In this document: positions 10,659 through 20,866 of the stretch, one piece after another
Numbering within the stretch: the first letter of the stretch is position 1
How the letters are laid out: each line of letters opens with the position of its first letter
Assembly (NCBI RefSeq): GCF_023898315.1
Contig: NC_064616.1
Location: 294,724,934-294,788,933 of the forward strand
DNA from: Schistocerca nitens
Taxonomy: Eukaryota; Arthropoda; Insecta; Orthoptera; Acrididae
Direction of reading: 5' to 3'
Length of the DNA stretch: 64,000 bases
Program-made: the position numbers and the translations under genes
Notes under the pieces: model-generated
Told to the model about the DNA's origin: nothing
The model's database searches: none
The model's input: the letters and a program-made list of their open reading frames with translations, nothing else

Positions 10659-12343
10659 CCAAAACTTATTCTGCGTTTATAGTAGAAGTAGTAAGTCGCC
10701 TGTACTTTTAAGACGATTATTGATTATATGTGCATACAGCGTATAACAGTTGTTAAGAATCGTTCCACGGTATTTTTCGCTTTTATTACGATCTTCTTTC
10801 GTATAAAACAGTAGTTAAAACTTTAGATGTTGTCCAGGAATGCGGTATTACCTTTGTTCTCAGCAAGTATCCACTGCTATTAATAAGTGCAGTTTCTGCA
10901 GTGGTCTTCCATATTTTAGTAACTGCTGTCAGTTTATGTGATTTTGGTACGAAAACGACAAAGTAAAACATTTTAAAATTTTCCACTGCTTCCTGGAAGC
11001 TGTTTCTGTTTGTTACTGGGTAGCCAAAGTAGCACTGGCGTGAAAAACCGTTTCGACTTGACGTAATCTGTTTGTGACTCAAATGACAGTAGATGAACGA
11101 TTGTATGGAAATTTTCAGTAAGAGGAAGCAATATCTCGCGCAGCACGTTACATATTTGGCACGAGTTCATGAGGTGGTCGGTGGGAAGAGGGTATGCTGT
11201 GTTGCTACCGCCTTTAAGGTACACATCTTCGTTACACAAGGAAAATGACTGCCTACGTGCAGGGGTTGAATTCAGTATATAAAGTTTGTCTGTAGTCTTG
11301 AATATAACAGTAGCGTAACAAGCTAATGACGAAAAGAATTTGACTTCACAGCAGAAGATATCTCAGTGCTCAGAATGGATTGTTACTACTATGGAAATCC
11401 AAATAAATAACACTCACAGCATAGAAAGTAAGATGCCTCGAGGATGAAGATGGAGGGGAGGAGGATCACCTTAAAACCACGCAATTGTAATATGTAAAGC
11501 AAAACTGTAACAAGAGTTTCACGAGATTCATGTTACCGGCTCGAAGTAAACCCTTGGCCGCACGAAGGAGAAAACGCATATCGGAATATGTAAAAAAGCT
11601 AGTACGTAACGACTATGCCGTTGACGTAAGAGACGCAACGAAATTGGATAATAAAACAGTAATCTTAAGCTACAAAAATGTATTTCATTCATAAAAAATA
11701 GAATTTAGTTTGTTGTTCAGTTGACAACTGCAGTACCGTGGCATTTATCAGAACTTTTTCCTGCTGGGAAAAACCATAAAGTATGTAAACTGCTCGAAAA
11801 AACTTTCGCGCCATCTTCAAATCTGCAAACGTGCGTGGGCTTAGATTAGAGTTGGGAATTAAAGAAGCCGCCTTATGAAAAGAGGTTTACTCTGAGGTGA
11901 AAGCGTAACGGTAACCGAAACAGTTTGTTCTGCGATGCTTGTATATGAGGTAAAAATCTGCTGCTGGGTAACATTTAATATCGTCTTGATCCATCCCGGA
12001 TGTTGTAACATGCATCGATCCTCCGTGGCACGCTCTCCAAAAGTGGTCGAAACATAGCTGCATAAACCTGCCCTCCACGACGACGACGACGACGACGACG
12101 ACGTTCTCGGGGTCATCCAGAGTGCAAGGAGTAAGTGAACGCGTAAACTCTTGCATTATCGACTTGAAAGAAGACTTCGGCGCCGAAATGTTGGATGCCG
12201 GGCTTCATAGTAGGTTGAGTATCTCTGTCTCGATACTGCACAGCCTTCAAATTACTCTCGCCAGCGTTGAAAGGCGTCAGACATCCGTATCTGATTCCTG
12301 CCCAAAGCTTGTCCGACCCACGTTCCTGCTAAACACATGGAAC
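10659..12343. other. Anonymous AT-rich stretch
   Basis: No gene or intact element is recognisable. A perfect (ACG/CGA)n trinucleotide run lies at 12077-12103. The part after about 11860 may be further antisense Tc1-like remnant, linked to the motif at 12583-12652, but I cannot show this. Confidence 0.4.
12077..12103. repeat. (CGA)n microsatellite
   Basis: Nine uninterrupted copies of a CGA/ACG trinucleotide. Short frames across it give poly-Val, poly-Ser or similar runs and are not genes. Confidence 0.9.
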
Positions 12344-12355
12344 TGCGTGCTGGAG

Positions 12356-12552
12356 CCGGCCGTTGTGACCGAGCGGTTCTAGGCGCTTCAGTCCGGAACC
12401 GCGCTGCTGCTACGGTCGGAGGTTCGACTCCTGCCTCGGGTAGGGTGTGTGATGTCCTTCGGTTAGTTAGGTTTAAGTAGTTCTAAGTCTAGGGGACTGA
12501 TGATCTCAAATGTTAAGTCCCATAGTGTTTAGAGCCATTCGAACCATTTTTT
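12356..12552 (+). repeat. tRNA-derived SINE-A
   Basis: The head is a class II tRNA-like sequence (GACCGAGCGGTTCTAGGCGC, B box GGTTCGACTCC). The tail has TCGGTTAGTTAGGTTTAAG and GGGGACTGATGATCTC and ends AGAGCCATT. Exact 12-bp target duplications TGCGTGCTGGAG flank it (12344-12355 and 12553-12564), showing retroposition by LINE machinery. Confidence 0.92.
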
Positions 12553-12564
12553 TGCGTGCTGGAG

Positions 12565-12680
12565 AGGTGCATTGCTTTCTGGCTGCCTCCATACAAATCT
12601 ACGACGATCATCAGGCCTCAGACAAATCCTGCAGTCATCGGTGAAGATAACCTAACACCAGTGATCCAGGTGTTCCCTAA
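12565..12680 (-). pseudogene. Tc1-like transposase fragment
   Basis: The minus strand at about 12583-12652 reads VIFTDDCRICLRPDDRRRFVWR. This matches the first catalytic Asp region of Tc1 transposases (usually FTDESR..L.PD..R.RVWR), with Glu changed to Asp. SINE-A is inserted immediately beside it, so this fragment was the older resident. Flanks are too decayed to bound the element. Confidence 0.7.
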
Positions 12681-12891
12681 CCCATCTTCTTCAAGCATTA
12701 GGTTGCTCTATAAATTGTACTACTACTCGTAGACATTGGGAGACCAGTTTGATCGTATGGAGACGGATGCGTGCTGTCTTCGTCGGCGTAACCATCCTAG
12801 TTGCTTCCAAAAAGGCAGTAGTTTTGTTGCATTCATTTTCGAATTTCCTACAAACGATAATCTGTAACTAGCTGTGCCATCAGCTGGTCTG

Positions 12892-13185
12892 AAACTTCCT
12901 GGCAGATTAAAACTGTGTGCCGGACCAAGACTCGAACTCGGGATCTTTCTTTCGCGGGCAAGTGCTCTACCAACTGAGGTACCCGAGCAAGACTCACGAC
13001 CCGCCCTCGCAGCTTCAATTCTGCCAGTACCTCGTCTCCTACTTTCCAAACTTCACAGAAGCTCTTCTGCGAACCTTGCAGAACTAGCACTCCTTGAAGA
13101 AAGGATATTGCGGAGACAGCGTAGCCACAGCCTGGGGGATGTTTCCAGAATGATATTTTCACTCCGCAGCAGAGTGAAAATCTCA
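12892..13185 (-). repeat. tRNA-like SINE-D, long copy
   Basis: On the minus strand a tRNA-like core (TACCTCAGTTGGTAGAGCAC ... GAGTTCGAGTCTTGG) lies near the 3' end and is preceded by about 190 bp of family-specific sequence. Exact 13-bp target duplications ATCAGCTGGTCTG flank it (12879-12891 and 13186-13198). The presumed anticodon loop has G instead of the universal U33, so it is not a functional tRNA gene. Related copies are at 26881-27395 and 37598-37794. Confidence 0.85.
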
Positions 13186-13386
13186 ATCAGCTGGTCTGGT
13201 TGATCGCAGCCGTTCACTAAGAGGCAGATCTAATTGTGTCACCATAACACACAAATATGATCGTGTGGATTCTGGTGATGAAAATAAATATTATTTCGCT
13301 TTCTATATCTATTCGAATGGATTTTACGATTTTGCATGTTGTCTTGTAAAGCCGAGTGGTTCCATCTTGAGGCACGCTAAAATTTT

Positions 13387-13608
13387 GTGGCAATATTTCT
13401 ACAACCACAACACGTGAAATTTCAAGTAACCCCTGAATTTCTATTACGGCAAGATCCAGCTCAGTGTGCCTGTGGAGAAACATCAGTTGCTCGCCACATG
13501 CACCAAGACTGTACAGCTCCAGAAAACGTGCGACGTCAAATGAATGAGACACACCACCTAACAGAGATTATAGCGGCCGATGAAACAGCTACTAGAGGCG
13601 TTCAATGA
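13387..13608 (+). pseudogene. LINE ORF2 C-terminal remnant (zinc-knuckle segment)
   Basis: This short open frame contains QCACGETSVARHMHQDC, a C-x-C...H...C arrangement like the one after the RNase H domain in I/R1-type LINEs (compare CPCG..H..C at about 2370 and CPHC..H..C at about 8220). No RT or RNase H motif is attached. It is truncated on the right by the start of the deleted mariner. The family call is tentative. Confidence 0.45.
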
Positions 13609-14455
13609 GTAATGAAACACATTTTTATCTGAAAGCAGGTTGGTTTTATTCAGGATTCCGTTATACTATATTATTCCCCACTCTTTCATTACAAAACAGT
13701 ATTATTCAACATAATCCCCGTTCAGTGCGACGGCCTTAAACCACCATATTGTTGCGCGGGGGGGGGGGGGGGGGGAGGAAGGAGGAGGGAGGTCGACGTT
13801 GGAGCCAACGTCTTGCTGCATCAGTAACCTCCCCATCACCCATGTACCCATGTACTGCTTCACGCGGAGTGCATCCATCATTGGGTTAAACAGACGGAAA
13901 CACTCAATGGTCTTCTGTTAGGCGGCGAAGAACACAACGGTCACACACCTTTGAGTACCCCAAATGGTGGACTTGTCTGTCATCAATACCAACAGAGACG
14001 TCCAGTTGAGCAGCGAAGTGTTTGACTGCGATCCGTCGATCACCTCGAAAGAGTGTCCACACGTTACAATATTGCAGGATTCACAACTGAATAAGGCCTG
14101 TCGGCACGCGGGAGATGTGACAGATTTGTGCGACCTAGTTGCGATGATGAACACGCGTCGCCCAGCGACTCACCGTGCTTTTGTTCACTGCCAGGTTTCC
14201 GCAGACATTTTGTGAGCACCTCCGAATATCTGCGAAGCTCTGGTTTTCCGCAAAAGAAACTGTGACAGCTCTCTGACTGGAAGGCACTTCCATTACGGAC
14301 GCCATTTTGAAGGCTACGTATAGCGCCGCGACCTGTCGGAGCTTCGTGTGACCATAGGGGATGAAGCGTAAATATACCACGATGTCCCAATAACAATTCG
14401 CGTTTTCCAGCCGAAATTGGACGAGGAAAAATATGCTGCATAACTTAAGGGATAA
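13597..14455 (-). mobile_element. mariner element with internal deletion
   Basis: The left end (GGCGTTCAATGAGTAATG...) and the 3' and 5' coding parts match a mariner family that I recall from Orthoptera. The middle of the transposase gene is missing, so the catalytic core between the N-terminal and C-terminal parts is gone. A 19-base G-run (13758-13776) interrupts the 3' part. The right end is diverged. The start-codon region lies at 14305 on the minus strand. The element is non-autonomous. Confidence 0.75.
14135..14305 (-). pseudogene. mariner transposase N-terminal domain remnant
   Basis: From the ATG at 14305 the minus strand reads MASVMEVPSSQRAV, then SFAENQSFADI and KSTVSRWATR. This is the first helix-turn-helix of mariner transposases, which binds the terminal repeats. 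After it the frame breaks and the catalytic domain is deleted. No nuclease residues remain. Confidence 0.7.
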
Positions 14456-14658
14456 GCTGTGTGCTATACACTTCCAATGGGGTCGCTAGTACGATAAGAT
14501 ATAGAAATAACGTCGATATATTTCGGCTTGCGGGGCGGAGGTGGGACTGTGGGTCTTTCACCGCCGATTTGGCCCCCAGGAGCCATCGAATCCGTTCTTT
14601 GCATCTGAACCTGCCATGGTTTTCCATCAGTGTCTGGGCATAAGTTACTAACTACATA

Positions 14659-16056
14659 CACTACTGGCCATTAAAATTGCTGCACCACGAAGATGACGTG
14701 CTACAGACGCGAAATTTAACCGACAGGAAGAAGATGCTGTGATATGCAAATGATTAGCTTTTCAGAGCATTCACACAAGGTTGGCGCCGGTGGCGACACC
14801 TACAATGTGCTGACATGAGGAAAGTTTCCAACCTATTTCTCATATACAAGCAGCAGTTGACAGGCGTTGCCTGCTGAAACTTTGTTGTGATGCCTCGTGT
14901 AAGGAGGAGAAATGCGTACCATCACGTTTCCGACTTTGATAAAGGTTGGATTGTAGCCTATCGCGATTGCGGTTTATCGTATCGCGACATTGTGCTCGCG
15001 TTGGTCAAGATCCAATGACTGCTAGCAGAATATGGAATCGGTGGGTTCAGGAGGGTAATACGGAACCCCGTGTTGGATCTCAACGGCCTCGTATCACTAG
15101 CAGTCGAGATGACAGGCATCTTATCCACATGGATGTAACGGATCGTGCAGCTACGTCTCGATCCCTGAGTCAACAGATGGGGACGTTTGCAAGACGACAA
15201 CCATCTGCACGAGCAGTTCGACGACGTTTGCAGCAGCATGGACTATCAGCTCGGAGACCGTGGCTGCGGTTACCCTTGACGCTGCATCACAGACAGGAGC
15301 GCCTGCGATGGTGTACTCAACGACGAACCTCGGTGCACGAATGGTAAAACGTCATTTTTTTGGATGAATCCAGACTCTGTTTACAGCATCATGATGGTCG
15401 CATCCGTGTTTGGCGACATCGCGGTGAGCGCACATTGGAAGCGTGTATTCGTCATCGCCATACTGGCGTATCACCCGGCGTGTTGGTATAGATTGCCAAT
15501 GGTTACACGTCTCGGTCACCTCTTGTTCGCATTGACGGCACTTTGAACAGTGGACGTTACATTTCAGATGTGTTACGACCCGTGGCTGTACCCTTCATCC
15601 GATCACGGCGAAACCCTACATTTCAGCAGGATAATGCACGACTGCATGTTGCAGGTCCTGTACGGGCCTTTCTGGATGCAGAAAATGTTCGACTGCTGCC
15701 CTGGCCAGCACATTCTCCAGATCTCTCACCAATTGAAAACGTCTGGTCAATGGTGGTCGAGCAACTGGCTCGTCACAATACGCCAGTCACTACTCTTGAT
15801 GAACTGTGGTATCGCTATATGGGCAGCTGTACCTGTACACGCCATCCAAGCTCTGTTTGACTCAATGCCCAGGCGTATCAATGCCGTTATTACGGCCAGA
15901 GGTGGTTGTTCTGGGTACTGATTTCTCAGGATCTATGCACCCAGATTGCGTGAAAATGTAATCACATGTCAGTTCTAGTATAATATATTTATCCAATGAA
16001 CACCCGTTTATCATCTGCATTTCTTCTTGGTGTAGCAATTTTAATGACCAGTAGTG
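14659..16056 (+). mobile_element. Tc1-1 copy B, complete ends
   Basis: The element is bounded by TA at 14657-14658 and 16057-16058. It carries inverted ends (CACTACTGGCCATTAAAATT... and ...AATTTTAATGACCAGTAGTG) and is 1398 bp long. It is the only Tc1-1 copy in the window without a large insertion. The transposase gene starts at the ATG at 14890 and is broken. Confidence 0.92.
14890..15919 (+). pseudogene. Tc1-1 transposase, copy B (frameshifts and stop)
   Basis: The start is the same ATG context as in copy C. One base is missing near 14991 relative to copy C (frameshift). A TAA replaces CAG just before the first catalytic Asp motif (near 15345). A small deletion follows at about 15814. The helix-turn-helix region (14946-15347) and the third catalytic motif region (PIENVWSMV, near 15730) are still legible. 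It cannot encode an active enzyme. Confidence 0.85.
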
Positions 16057-16447
16057 TATATTAGGTTTCAGTTTCAACTTTTACACAGTGATCTTAGTTT
16101 TATTTTTGACAGATGAATTTTAGCGCGCTAGTTAGCCATTCATTTACCCAGTACAAAATGTTAGTTTTATCACTGTTAAACAGAGAAGAGGAAAAGTCTC
16201 GTACCTTCACTTTGGACGACAAGAGAATCGAGGAACTAATCACGTCGTAGTTCTATTCCTTAATACTCATTATGTAAAATTTCCTGCAAGAAAGCGCGAA
16301 GAAACTGTTTCGCACGTATCTTCAAATAGTATCAAAATCGCCCTGAAGTGAACTCATTTGATCACTAAACGTTCACTAACTTGGTTTCTTACGTTAGTTT
16401 CTTTCCTATTCCTTGATGCATGTTAATAGAGTTAAGCGCGCGAGCGG

Positions 16448-16513
<66 letters not shown>
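16448..16513. repeat. (TG)n microsatellite
   Basis: An uninterrupted TG dinucleotide tract of about 66 bp. No SINE is recognisable around it, unlike the tract at 40623-40707. Confidence 0.95.
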
Positions 16514-16514
<1 letters not shown>

Positions 16515-16599
16515 ACAACTCTAAAATATTAGAACGTCGTATACAATTCAAAACTGTGTCGCGTGACCGGGGTTCTAAAATAGTAGAGCTAAAATTACC

Positions 16600-17058
16600 T
16601 TGCGTCAAATTCCTGTGACTATCTCAGGACCTGTATTGCCGAGAGCTAATTTGGGCGCAGCCTGTGACAGGCAGACCGTGGCTGTTATTGAAACTTGCGT
16701 GCTGAGAGCCGATCGTGCGGCTCAGCGTGCACCTGTTGCCCACTTAAGACGGAATTGCGTGCTGCCGCGGCCACGGCTGGTGTGCAGACCGCTAATTATG
16801 TCGGGAACAGCTGCGTGGCTGCCACAAGTGAGCGTTTGTTGCTTCTTTATTCAGAGATTCGCCTTTGTGTGCTGCTGGCTGTCGCCGTTCCCATGGAGAC
16901 GCGCAGATGGTGGGCGAGGACAATTCCCTCCAGCGGAACATTTCATTTTGTCATTCGTTTTAAGAATCTACCACGCAGAGGTGGAAACGCTAATGATAAT
17001 GTGCGAAGTAATTACCCCTGTGCTTGTTACGTTCATTGAAGTATGTGGTGGTTGGTAA
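16600..17058 (+). other. GC-richer block with two overlapping open frames, unassigned
   Basis: This block is visibly richer in G+C than its surroundings and holds two overlapping open frames of about 152 and 114 codons (16600-17058 and 16695-17039). Neither protein has a motif I recognise. Codon usage cannot separate them. It could be an old repeat, a regulatory island or an exon region. I do not call it a gene. Confidence 0.3.
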
Positions 17059-19244
17059 AAAGACGAAATCAGTTGCGGTTTCCTTTTGAGCTTTCTCTCC
17101 CGTGGCCTCAACAAACTTTACAAATGTTTGACGTACGTATTCACCATGTTTCTGTAATTTTTGTAGGATCTTTTGAGTCCGTTACAGTACTCTATTATAC
17201 AGGCTGCACCCGAGCTCTGCCGACATTATTTCGTAGGTCGTTCAAGGACATTTTCTCAGCGTTTTGGTCAGTGCTCCACAATACCGTAAGTAGCCTAAGA
17301 CGATCGGCGGGCATACTGAATGGCGGCCATTGTGGTGGTAAACTCGGGTGCAAAATCTCCTATTGCTTGCATCTCAGCGTCTTTAAAGTTCCGTAGTTAA
17401 AATAAAACAGTTCCTATGGTTCACAGAAATAATTTGCCTTCTGCTGTATATGGTTTGGAAAACGATAGATGGATCAGCACAATCTTTTAGACTTCTACAA
17501 TGAATATAATTCGCAAGAAAACATCTTCGCTTGAAATGTTCCTAACACAGAAAATGATTGTCGTTCGGAAACATTCCTCCTGACAGCATTTAACCATTTT
17601 TCTAAAATCTGTGGATTTGAAATTGGAAACCTGCAGATAATTGCACCTTCTTCATATGAATATCACGTTGTACGCACACTTCTCAGGCAAGTGCATTAAG
17701 ATACAAATATCTAAAAGTATCCACGTACCTATGAAACGTAATATTACTCCCTTTCTCGAATTTGTGCAATTAAATGCTCAACAACTCTTCACCATCTTTC
17801 TTCACGCAATCACGATTGTGTATACAGTACAATTAGAACTAAAAAATAGTGTATATATCAGGGGTCGTGATAATGCGGCCCGAATCAAGTGTTCGTGCAG
17901 TCCGCGGTTCTCAGCCGTATTTAATAATAATATTCATCTAGGAGCTAAAAGCCGAATCCAAAAACTTAACTACCGTTCAGAGCTCTTCAAAACTGTAATT
18001 ATCCTGCTCAGTAGCAAATAAAAATATTTACAGAGACAGTAATATTTTCAGATGTTTGATTTTAATTGATGTTTGTCAAATTGTCAATGAGCTATGTAAA
18101 CTTGGCCACTTACCTCAGGGTAGAAGGTAAGAAGTGGAGCCACTGTGCGGTTATAGGATGTGAAAGGAGGAATGTATTGTTGTTTGCCTTCCAGGACTGA
18201 CAACTCAAGGCGTGCGCAACTGGTACCGATCAGTTGCTGTGGTATAAATTTTCACACGGAAATAGCATGGATTCGCGAATATTAATTACACGACTGCCCT
18301 TTTCAAATGCAGGACTTGTAGCAAAGGCTGTTGTAACACAACATAATGAGTGGAAAAAATAACATGCAAAACATTTAATAACATTTGTGATCGCGTCTCA
18401 TATTATATAATATTGCATTAAAACGTAAGTACAGTTACTGATAGTAATAAAATTATCTTCTCACACAGATGACACAAGCAATTCTAGTGGCACAACTTTG
18501 GAGTCGCTGGAGGTAGCAGCAGTCTCAGAACAGTCAGCACGAAGTTTTCCGAATGGTGACGACTTCTGACGAACAGTACTTGGGATCCGGCGGCTAACTT
18601 AGCGCGTCCTTACTATAGCTATTGTTTTAGCAGACTACCGATTAGTTATACTATAGGTACACATGTGGCTCAAAGTGCCACCCCACAATGTCAGTATTAG
18701 CCCTTTAGCAAAAAACTTTGGATGACCACAGGTATATGTGCTCCAGTAAGAATATAATACTCGATTTTTGTCGCTAAAAACCACAATACACTTCTTACCA
18801 AACTCCTACCAACTCAGTTGAAGGTTCAAAATACCCTCCGACTGCAGCGGCATCGAGGAGTCTACTTATTTTACCAAGGCGTTTGATTTTGGTATAAGGA
18901 GCTCATGGTGTCCGGTTGCTCGTTATAGTAACTGCAGTTCCTTTGATTGAAACTGTATCACTGTTTAAGCACAACTAACACGGACGTAAAACAAATGCGA
19001 GACAGAACCAAGCAGCACTGAACGCAAGCTTGAAAGCGGAGTAAAGTGGGCATTACTATTTCCAACAGCAGGTACCGTGAGTGAATGGCCCACGTTGGTA
19101 GCCAAACAAGACTCATAGAACATACTGTCTTCGTTTGCACTGTTGCCCAGATATTTTCAAAGCAATGCAGATAGTGGTAAAGAGAGTGGTAGAAGAAATC
19201 AAATGGAATACTGTTACTGTGTAACTAGTCACTCGAAGACAAAA
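17059..19244. other. Anonymous AT-rich stretch
   Basis: No recognisable coding sequence, tRNA-like head or terminal repeat. Short open frames, for example at 17641-18021, look random. Confidence 0.45.
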
Positions 19245-19308
19245 AAAGAAAAAAAACTACACATCACGAAGGAGTTGTCCGAATGGGACGGAAATCGGTA
19301 GATGTCAT

Positions 19309-19707
19309 TTACATGTACAGAAAAACAAATGACTGCAATTTCAGAAATATTGGATGACTTATTCGAGAGAGAGCGTGACAAACTGAGCAAGTCTGTAACG
19401 CATTGGTGCACCTCCGGCCCTTAGACAAGCAGTTATTCGGCTTGGCATTGATTGCTAGAGTTGTTGGATGTCGTCGTGAAACATATCGTGCCAATTGGCG
19501 CGTTATATTTCCAAAATCCCGAGTGGTTTGGAGGGTCCTCCCCATAATGCTCCAAACTTTCTGAATTGGGGAGAGATTCGGCGACCTTGCCAGCCAAGGT
19601 AGAGTTTGGCGAATACGAAGACAAGTAGTAGAACCTCTCGCCGTGTCCGGGCGGGCATTATCTTGGTGATATGTAAGCCCAGGATGGCTTCCCATGTAGG
19701 GCAACAC
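19309..19707 (-). pseudogene. Tc1-6 transposase C-terminal half, left arm
   Basis: The minus strand reads YHQDNARPDTARG with the second catalytic Asp, then LARSPNLSPIQKVWS, where the expected catalytic Glu of PIEN is Gln. The N-terminal DNA-binding half is absent because the palindrome centre replaces it. Past the normal C-terminus the frame continues into non-coding end sequence. Confidence 0.75.
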
Positions 19708-20041
19708 ACGAGGGGTAGAATATCGTCAACGTGCCGCTGTGAGGGTCTCGGGGATTACAACCAACTATGAAAAGAATTGGCATCCCGGACCATCACTCCT
19801 GGTTGTCAGGCTGGTATCCCACCGCACTCCGGGGCGTCTCCAGACACACTTCGGCACGGAATCTCATTGAGTGGAGTAAAATTGTCGTCAGTGATGAGGC
19901 CCACTTCGAATAGAGCCCCAATGACCAGTGAAGACTTTTCTGGAGACCGCCCGGACTGCGGTGGGATACGAACCTGATTGTCGCCCGCCATAGTGCACGA
20001 TAGCCAGGAACAGTGGTCTGGGTTGCCATAACAGGAACCCT

Positions 20042-20419
20042 TTGGTCGTCATCCGCGGCACCCTAAGAGCACAGCAGCACATCGAGGATATTCTACGCCC
20101 CGTTTTGTTGCCCTTCACGGCAAGCCATCCTGGGCTTATATTTCAGCAAGATACTGCTCGACCGCACACGGCCAGAGTTTTTGTTGTCTGTCTTCCTGCT
20201 TCCCAAATCCGACCTCGGCCAATAAGGTCACCAATTTCCCCCTCCCCAGTTGAGAACGTTTGGAGCATTATGGGCAAGGCCTTCAAATCAGGTCAGAATT
20301 TTGATATTCGAACACGCCAATGGGACAGAATTTGGCACGATATCCCTCAGGAGGACATCCAACAACTCTTATCTAACAATTCCAAGCCGAATAAGTGCTT
20401 GCATAAGGGTCAGAGGTAG
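20042..20419 (+). pseudogene. Tc1-6 transposase C-terminal half, right arm
   Basis: The plus strand encodes VVIRGTLRAQQHIEDILRPV, then FQQDTARPHTARV with the second Asp and PSPVENVWSIMG with the Glu. Upstream, at about 19890-19990, the frame shows SDEAHF-like and WDTNLIVARH-like pieces with stops. It is the mirror partner of the left arm and retains Glu where the left arm has Gln. Confidence 0.75.
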
Positions 20420-20647
20420 ACCAAAGCTTTATTGACTTGCTCAATTTGTGAAGCTCTTTCTCTTGAATAAACCATCTAATGTTTCTGAAACTATAATGAT
20501 GTGTTTGTCTGTAGATGCACATCACATGTACAAATTTCCGCCCATTCTGACAATTCCTTCGTGGTGCGTCCTTTTTTCAGAGTGTGCAAAAAATCAGGTT
20601 ACCTTCCATTAGGAACGTGGTGCACTCAGCGACACAAATGATAAAGC

Positions 20648-20866
20648 ATAGCAATCAGTAGCCCTTCTCGTGTAGGTTTTATTCGGCAAATCAAGATGTT
20701 CTAGTGCATCAGTTCCCTGTTGTTTGGGCTCCGTCACAGCTCTTTAAAGACTACAAGTCTGCATGCATTAATACTATGAAATGGTGCATTTACAATGGCT
20801 AGGCACTAGCCGAAATCTTTATTTGCCGAATAAAACCTGCAATAAAACGGCGATTGATTGCTCTGC
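20648..20866. repeat. Imperfect inverted repeat, MITE-like
   Basis: The arms 20673-20697 and 20815-20839 are reverse complements over 25 bp with two mismatches (core GGTTTTATTCGGCAAAT). Pairing weakens outward to about 20650 and 20866, and the spacer is about 117 bp. No coding frame is present. It could be a miniature inverted-repeat element. No target duplication was identified, so the boundaries are approximate. Confidence 0.45.

Larger units (their letters stand above)
19245..20585. repeat. Palindrome of two Tc1-6 3' halves, head to head
   Basis: The outer ends are inverted copies of the same Tc1 terminus: CACGAAGGAGTTGTCCGAATG on the left, and its complement form CATTCTGACAATTCCTTCGTG on the right. 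Moving inward, both arms read the same transposase 3' half on opposite strands. They meet near 19880 at the first catalytic region with almost no spacer. Arms are about 640 and 700 bp and somewhat diverged from each other. A normal Tc1 element has one 5' and one 3' half, so this is a rearranged, foldback-like derivative. Confidence 0.82.
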
